Assembly: GCA_900316505.1 (NCBI GenBank)
Contig: ONDH01000031.1
Coordinates: 1 to 37,710 of the forward strand
Reading direction: 5' to 3'
Length of the DNA stretch: 37,710 bases
Origin: an uncultured Prevotellaceae bacterium
GTDB lineage: Bacteria > Bacteroidota > Bacteroidia > Bacteroidales > Bacteroidaceae
The notes beneath the pieces are model-generated. The model was not told the origin of the DNA, did not search any database, and worked only from the letters and a program-made list of their open reading frames with translations. Positions 33,024-37,710 of the stretch are shown here, piece after piece (the first letter of the stretch is position 1; every line of letters begins with the position of its first letter). A program made the translations under genes and the position numbers.

Positions 33024-34697
33024 CTACTGATTGTAGTCGGAGAATTCGGCATCGTTGGCAGCACGCTTTGCCAATGAAGCATCCATAGCAATCGCCTTGG
33101 CAAGGTTGTCCTTCACCTCCGCTTTGTCCTCCATACGTGCTGCAAGAATGGCACGCAGATAGTAGGTCATAGCATCAGGATTCTTGATGTTGCCCAAAAT
33201 CTGGAGCGCATCGGCATAGTCTTGCGAGAGGATGTGGGAGAGGGCTGCACTGTTATTGGCAGACTTGGCAAACTTGGCAGCAGCCTGTGGATAGCGGCTC
33301 TGTGCCACATAGAGATGTCCAAGTGCCTCGTCAAAGTTGTTGGCACTCACACCCTTGGCAATGAATGTCTCAGCATCCTGGAACTGTCCGTTCTGAATGG
33401 CGAGCATGCCCAAATTGACATTAGGTTCGGCTGCATTGGCATTGATGCCAAGAGCCTGACGCAGATAAGATTGTGCAGTTTCAGTGTCGCCACGACGCAT
33501 GGCGAGTTCACCGAGGTTGTTGTAGGCACGGTAGTCGTTGGGGAAGAGCGACACGGTCTTCTTCAGGATAGTCTCCTTTTGTGCATCGCTGGTGGAAAGG
33601 ATGTTTGCGGCATAGATGAGTTCTTCCACGCTCAACTTGGAGGCATCCCCATTCACCAACTGCATGATAGCTTCATCGCTGCGACCAATCACATCGTAGT
33701 TGATGACCATGCGGGCACGGCGCAACTCTGGCAGCACGGCATCAGCGAGTTCCTTATACACCACTGCCACATTGCGTATTTCACGCTCGCGCTGTTCAGG
33801 GTCTTGATACATGGAGAGCACTCGCAGGATGATTTCCTTGTCTTGCAAGTTTGACTGTGACACCAAAGCCTGGAAACCTTCCCAGTCTTCAGCCGTGTAT
33901 TTCGTGTCCACATTGGTGGCAAGCTGATTCTGCTTCAACTGCTGGTTCACATAGCCTTCCGACACCGCTCCACGCTTTTCTGCCAGACGCTCGTTGATGG
34001 CATAGGCACCATCAGGAGAGGCATAGGCACTCACCTCAATGTTGTTCAGCACAAGGCTTTGTTCATCGCTCTTGATGTTCTTGAGTGTCTTGATGAAATC
34101 CTGCACGGTTTGGGTGTTCAGTTCGCTGCCACGCAGATTTGCCTGGCCAATGAGGAACTTCACGGCAGCCTCCTGCTTTTGGCTGATGATGCGCTGGAAA
34201 TTGTCGGGAGCCACTCCGAAGTTCGCCGTCTTGGCAGTCTTCGTGATGAGCGATGCGGTGCATTGCGTACCGTAGCCAATCTTCACTGTCGGCATCTTCA
34301 CCGTCTTCTTGCCCACCTTGGCATTGAACTGCATCATCAGGTCGCTCTTCTCCATGCCGTCAACGAAAGGCACAGAGAAACGCATGGTGGCATGACCGCC
34401 ATTCTTGAAAGAGATGATGGTGTTGTTAGCCTCCACCTTTTCACCCTGCAAGGTGAACGGGTCTCCTGCCGATGCTCCACCATCCCATTTCAGCACAGGC
34501 GTACACTCCACCACTGCCTTCTTGTTCATTGCCTTGGCAGGCACGTTGATGCTGATGGTGGCAGGCACCTCACCCGCCACATACTCCAGTGGGGTGGGCG
34601 ACACTGCGAAATTGTCCGACACAAATGCTTTCTGTTTGCTGCAACCAGACAGCAGTACCATTGCGCTCGCTGCCGACAGCCAAATAATCTTCTTCAT
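33024..34697 (-). CDS. TPR and OmpA-like lipoprotein
   Basis: The 557-residue protein has the lipobox LLSGC with Cys19. Residues 30-160 look like a beta-rich domain. An OmpA-like peptidoglycan-binding segment follows near 195-270, with VSAYASPDGAYAINERLAEKRG. The C-terminal half has tetratricopeptide repeats, such as YRAYNNLGELAMRRGDTETA and the two that follow. This combination suggests an envelope scaffold anchored in the outer membrane and touching the cell wall. Similar proteins occur in Bacteroidetes without known function. It begins 17 bases after the LolE-like gene. Confidence 0.83.
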   Translation of the reverse strand: MKKIIWLSAASAMVLLSGCSKQKAFVSDNFAVSPTPLEYVAGEVPATISINVPAKAMNKKAVVECTPVLKWDGGASAGDPFTLQGEKVEANNTIISFKNGGHATMRFSVPFVDGMEKSDLMMQFNAKVGKKTVKMPTVKIGYGTQCTASLITKTAKTANFGVAPDNFQRIISQKQEAAVKFLIGQANLRGSELNTQTVQDFIKTLKNIKSDEQSLVLNNIEVSAYASPDGAYAINERLAEKRGAVSEGYVNQQLKQNQLATNVDTKYTAEDWEGFQALVSQSNLQDKEIILRVLSMYQDPEQREREIRNVAVVYKELADAVLPELRRARMVINYDVIGRSDEAIMQLVNGDASKLSVEELIYAANILSTSDAQKETILKKTVSLFPNDYRAYNNLGELAMRRGDTETAQSYLRQALGINANAAEPNVNLGMLAIQNGQFQDAETFIAKGVSANNFDEALGHLYVAQSRYPQAAAKFAKSANNSAALSHILSQDYADALQILGNIKNPDAMTYYLRAILAARMEDKAEVKDNLAKAIAMDASLAKRAANDAEFSDYNQ

Positions 34698-34714
34698 ATT
34701 GTTTTTGTATTTGT

Positions 34715-35956
34715 TTAGTTTCTTGTTTGTCTTGTATATTTTCTACTTAAATGTCGCACGGGATACCATACTGAGAGGAACCCGACAGCAATGACCGTCA
34801 CCAGCACCAGCACGACATCTGTGGCATGCACACTGACGGGATAGGCGTTGATGATGTAGCTCCCTTCGCTGTTGCCGAAACGAATGATTCCGAACTCCTG
34901 TTGCAGCCAGCAAAGCAGCAATCCGACAGCGATTCCGATGACTGCTCCCAACAGCGAAATCATCCTGCCCTCCATCATGAAGATGCTGCTGATTTGATGC
35001 TCGTTCGCACCCAAATTCCGCAACGTGATGGCATCCTGCTTCTTGTCAATGATGAGCATCGAGAGCGAACCGATGATGTTGAAGCAGGCAATCATCAGGA
35101 TGAACGTCAGAAAGATGTAGGAGATGAGTTTCTCAATCTGCATGATTTTGAACGTGTCCTCCTGCTGCTCATAGCGGTCTTTCACCACATACTTCTCCCC
35201 CAACATCTGTTGCAGACGCGCCTTCACCTTCTTCACATCGGCACCCTCACGCACCTTCATCTCCACAGCCGACACCTCGCCTTCACGTTCAAACAACCGA
35301 CGCGTGAAGGCTATGTTGGTGATGACATACTGCGAATCATACTTGTTCTGCTTCACCATGAAGCCCACTCTCGGCGAGTACAGTTCCTCCTGATTCAAGC
35401 TCTCACGCGGGTCGTTCAGGTCAATGCGCTCACCCTTCCGTGGAGCATACACCTGAATGGGGTCACCGAAATCGGCAGATTGTCCCAACTGCATCAGCAA
35501 GTTTGCCCCTAAGATGCCATAGTCAATCACGTCGGCATGGAGTTCAAACACCCCCTCGCCAATCAGGATACGGTCAATGCCTGTCAACTCCTCAAAATTG
35601 TCCTCCACACCCTTCACGGTTGCCATCACCTGACGGTTGTTCAGCATCAGCAGCGCTTGGTCTTCCAATGTCTCCGTACACACAGCTATATCCTTGTCAG
35701 TTTTCAACGCCCTCAGTTCCTTCACGTCGGCAGCCATGAACTTACCCACCGCAGGCACCACCTTCAGCTGTGGATCCATTGCCGTGAACAGACCAGCCAC
35801 CATATCCTGAAACCCGTTGAACACCGACAAGATGCACACCAGCGCAGCCGTCGCAATTGCCACACCACACACCGACACACCCGAAATGATGTTGATGGCA
35901 CTGTGCGACTTCTTCGACAGCAAATACCGCTTAGCTATGTAGAACGAAACATTCAT
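34715..35956 (-). CDS. LolC/LolE-type ABC transporter permease
   Basis: From the ATG at 35956 the protein has 413 residues, with one N-terminal transmembrane helix, a periplasmic domain of about 210 residues (MacB_PCD type) and three C-terminal helices of FtsX type. The NVSFYIAKRYLLSKK start and the SAINIISGVSVCGVAIATAALVCILSVFNGF helix (described by its position 15-47) are typical. LolCE proteins extract lipoproteins from the inner membrane with ATPase LolD, which is not in this window. A GTG at 35974 is less likely. The gene follows rbfA after 47 bases. Confidence 0.88.
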   Translation of the reverse strand: MNVSFYIAKRYLLSKKSHSAINIISGVSVCGVAIATAALVCILSVFNGFQDMVAGLFTAMDPQLKVVPAVGKFMAADVKELRALKTDKDIAVCTETLEDQALLMLNNRQVMATVKGVEDNFEELTGIDRILIGEGVFELHADVIDYGILGANLLMQLGQSADFGDPIQVYAPRKGERIDLNDPRESLNQEELYSPRVGFMVKQNKYDSQYVITNIAFTRRLFEREGEVSAVEMKVREGADVKKVKARLQQMLGEKYVVKDRYEQQEDTFKIMQIEKLISYIFLTFILMIACFNIIGSLSMLIIDKKQDAITLRNLGANEHQISSIFMMEGRMISLLGAVIGIAVGLLLCWLQQEFGIIRFGNSEGSYIINAYPVSVHATDVVLVLVTVIAVGFLSVWYPVRHLSRKYTRQTRN

Positions 35957-35967
35957 GCACCCTCTCT

Positions 35968-35992
35968 GTCTCACCCTCCAAGGGGGGAGAGC
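35968..35992. repeat. C- and G-rich palindromic segment
   Basis: CACCCTCCAAGGGGGGAGAG lies in the short spacer between rbfA and the LolE-like gene. It is a relative of 28545-28561. Confidence 0.4.
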
Positions 35993-36003
35993 CCTTCGGA
36001 AAG

Positions 36004-36408
36004 TTAGTTGTCAGCCTCCTTGTCAGAAGATTCGTCAGCTGCACTCTCACCCTCAGAAGAAGAGGAATGAGAAGGAGTCTTCAGCAACTTGTCAATATTC
36101 TCCACATAATCCAGCGAATCGTCCAAGAAAAACTTCAGCTCAGGGATGATGCGCAATTGGTGACGTTCCAGTTTGCCCAGCTCAAAGCGAATCTCGCCAG
36201 CATGGTCGTTGATGTTCTGCAACACCTCCTGTGCCTTCTCCGAAGGGAAGATGCTCAGATACGCCTTTGCCACACTCAGGTCAGGACTAATCCTCACCAC
36301 ACTCACACTCACCAGCAGATTCCTCGTCTGACGTGTCTGTGCCTGAAAAATGCCCGCCAAATCCTTCTGAATCAGCCGTGCAATCTTATTCTGTCTTGTT
36401 GTTTCCAT
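36004..36408 (-). CDS. rbfA: Ribosome-binding factor A
   Basis: RbfA helps mature the 5' end of 16S rRNA and the 30S subunit. The 134-residue protein starts METTRQNKIARLIQKDL and has the KH-like fold pattern, with SPDLSVAKAYLSIFP and LRIIPELKFFLDDSLDY. The last 25 residues form an acidic, serine-rich tail (SSSSEGESAADES), as seen in other Bacteroidetes. A longer frame up to 36450 is rejected because the ATG at 36408 matches the family start. Next to it lies the LolE-like gene, an order that I recall as usual in this phylum. Confidence 0.93.
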   Translation of the reverse strand: METTRQNKIARLIQKDLAGIFQAQTRQTRNLLVSVSVVRISPDLSVAKAYLSIFPSEKAQEVLQNINDHAGEIRFELGKLERHQLRIIPELKFFLDDSLDYVENIDKLLKTPSHSSSSEGESAADESSDKEADN

Positions 36409-36481
36409 ATCTTTGAAAATTAAAAGCGTTTCTTTGCTAATAAAGAACAATCCGAATGGAGGATACCTATACTTTTCACGT

Positions 36482-37123
36482 TTAGTTTTTCACTTTCTTA
36501 ATGATTGTCAATCCATCTCTCAGTGGCAGAATCACCTTCTCCACTCTGTCATCCTCCGCCACATGGTCGTTAAACTGCCTGATGCCTTCCGTTTGGGCAT
36601 CCTTCGTCTCCTCCTCCACCACATGACCATCCCACAGCGTATTGTCTGCCAAGATGTAACCACCCACGTTCAGGTGCCCCATCACCATCTCATAATACTC
36701 CACATATTTGCGCTTGTCACCATCGATAAATGCCATGTCGAACCTCAGTCCTAACTTTGGCACCACCTCCAGCGCATCGCCAATGTGCATCGTAATCTTG
36801 TCCTTGTAAGGAGAACCTTGAAACCACGGCAACGTGAAGTCCTCCTGCTCATCGTTAATCTCTACCGTGTGAAGATGTCCACCCTCAGGCAGTCCCTCTG
36901 CAATGCACAAACCCGAATAGCCGCTGTATGTGCCAATCTCCAGCACCTGCTTGGGTTGCACCATCCCCACCAGCATCTTCAGCAATCGCCCTTGCAGGTG
37001 ACCGCTCGCCATGCGTCCATACAACAGATGCAACTGCGTGGCACGCCACAGACGATGCAGGTAGTCACTCTCCTTGTCTATATGCTGGAGAATATACTCG
37101 TCTATCCTCTCCGTTTCGGTCAT
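36482..37123 (-). CDS. Class I SAM-dependent O-methyltransferase
   Basis: The 213-residue protein is of the caffeoyl-CoA/catechol O-methyltransferase type: SAM-binding VLEIGTYSGYSGLCIAEGL near 56-74, FIDGDKRKYVEYYE with metal-binding Asp, and ILADNTLWDG. The substrate is unknown. Its ATG directly follows a heptad array whose last unit supplies AGAG just before the start. It is between aroQ and rbfA on the minus strand. Confidence 0.9.
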   Translation of the reverse strand: MTETERIDEYILQHIDKESDYLHRLWRATQLHLLYGRMASGHLQGRLLKMLVGMVQPKQVLEIGTYSGYSGLCIAEGLPEGGHLHTVEINDEQEDFTLPWFQGSPYKDKITMHIGDALEVVPKLGLRFDMAFIDGDKRKYVEYYEMVMGHLNVGGYILADNTLWDGHVVEEETKDAQTEGIRQFNDHVAEDDRVEKVILPLRDGLTIIKKVKN

Positions 37124-37158
37124 CTCTAAACCCTAAACTCTAAACCCTAAACCCTAAG
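37124..37158. repeat. Heptad array CYCTAAA, five units
   Basis: Five 7-base units, CTCTAAA or CCCTAAA with one CCCTAAG, fill the spacer between aroQ and the methyltransferase gene. The aroQ stop TAG (37147-37149) and its last two codons lie inside it, and its first unit abuts the next ATG. Confidence 0.9.
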
Positions 37159-37569
37159 CAGTCCCTCAATCGCCAGTCGGTAGCTGTCCAGTCCAAAACC
37201 GCAAATCACACCCACACAGGCACAGCTGATCATCGACTTATGGCGGAACTCCTCACGCTGATGCACGTTCGAGATGTGCACCTCCACCACAGGTGTTTTC
37301 ACTCCACGTATGGCATCCTGCAAAGCGATGCTTGTGTGCGTGTAAGCCCCGGCATTCAGCACGATGCCGTCCCACGAGAAGCCCACCTCATGAATCTTGT
37401 TAATCAGTTCGCCCTCCACGTTCGACTGGTAATAAGCCAGTTCCACATCGGGAAACATCCTCTTCAATTCCTCAAAATACACTTCGAAGCCCTTCGAACC
37501 GTAGATGCCTGGCTCTCGTTTGCCCAACAAGTTCAAGTTGGGGCCATTCAGAATTAGAATCTTCTTCAT
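37147..37569 (-). CDS. aroQ: Type II 3-dehydroquinate dehydratase
   Basis: AroQ converts 3-dehydroquinate to 3-dehydroshikimate in the shikimate pathway. The 140-residue protein has the family pattern ILNGPNLNLLGKREPGIYG with Tyr23, YQSNVEGELI, NAGAYTHTSIALQDAI and VEVHISN; His98-like and Arg residues follow. Length is typical of the dodecameric enzyme. Its C-terminus LLRV ends in codons taken from the heptad array. Upstream, 37570-37710 has no gene and holds a diverged ACTTGCGAAA repeat and GGAGTTAA repeats. Confidence 0.95.
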   Translation of the reverse strand: MKKILILNGPNLNLLGKREPGIYGSKGFEVYFEELKRMFPDVELAYYQSNVEGELINKIHEVGFSWDGIVLNAGAYTHTSIALQDAIRGVKTPVVEVHISNVHQREEFRHKSMISCACVGVICGFGLDSYRLAIEGLLRV

Positions 37570-37582
37570 GTTCTTAATACAT

Positions 37583-37657
37583 TCAAGTTTCGCAAGTGCT
37601 CAACTTCTTTAGGAGTTAAGGAGTTAAAGGAGTTATCGCTACGCTTAGGAGTTAAAG
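37583..37657. repeat. Intergenic repeat cluster upstream of aroQ
   Basis: TCAAGTTTCGCAAGT at 37583-37597 is a diverged reverse copy of the terminator core at 20850. It is followed by CAACTTCTTTAGGAGTTAAGG and three more GGAGTTA(A) units up to 37657. CAACTTCTTTA is also found at 20819-20829. Confidence 0.5.
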
Positions 37658-37710
37658 CCGAATGATATGCTGGTGTCCTTCTCGTGGCAAGGTTACTTAG
37701 ATTTTTCACT

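Overview
The window looks like a chromosomal segment of a Bacteroidales bacterium, probably Prevotellaceae. The signs are promoters of the TAnnTTTG type with few Shine-Dalgarno sequences, LeuS with the long insertions usual in Bacteroidetes, DUF4369/TlpA-like and SusD-era lipoproteins with LxxC lipoboxes, GH43/CE8/DUF4861/DUF3237 carbohydrate genes, and heptad-phased intergenic repeats. No rRNA, tRNA, CRISPR array or intact insertion sequence was seen. Species is not resolved.

Layout. (1) 1-3800: a three-gene, minus-strand, overlapping cassette for membrane-linked glycosylation (GT-C-like polytopic protein, GtrB-type GT2, GtrA flippase), with a long leader carrying an inverted repeat, and a palindromic repeat cluster downstream. 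(2) 4140-5438: a lone lipoprotein of unknown function with a clear terminator. (3) 5503-6178: an AT-rich tract followed by seven exact copies of a 9-mer one base from the DnaA box, around a 63-codon gene; this is a candidate DnaA-binding region or oriC. (4) 6179-11272: ribD, then a convergent minus-strand operon leuS-recX-comF. (5) 11582-20616: a defence island, reading leftward: ORF6N protein, type III restriction Res, Mod, and a 1182-residue SIR2-domain protein of abortive-infection type directly behind mod. The SIR2 gene and the central part of mod are visibly more AT-rich than the rest. (6) 20909-28359: carbohydrate genes (SGNH esterase, GH43, and an operon DUF3237 - alpha/beta hydrolase - CE8 pectin esterase - DUF4861), interrupted by a HepT/MntA toxin-antitoxin pair. 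(7) 28618-37569: a long minus-strand run of housekeeping and envelope genes, aroQ - O-methyltransferase - rbfA - lolE-like - TPR/OmpA-like lipoprotein - DUF4369/thioredoxin-fold lipoprotein - comM - pepD.

How the parts fit. The defence genes are probably one co-transcribed block (gaps of 13 and 19 bases between res, mod and SIR2), which suggests a restriction system backed by an NAD-depleting suicide effector. The CE8, GH43, SGNH and alpha/beta hydrolase genes suggest processing of pectin side chains, without a SusC/SusD pair in view. Heptad repeats with consensus CYCTAAA occupy three spacers between co-directional genes, and in two of them they supply the stop codon of the upstream gene and the leader or start of the next.

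The most noteworthy candidates are the res-mod-SIR2 association with an apparent swapped Mod recognition domain, the 9-mer cluster near ribD, and the gene termini embedded in heptad arrays.
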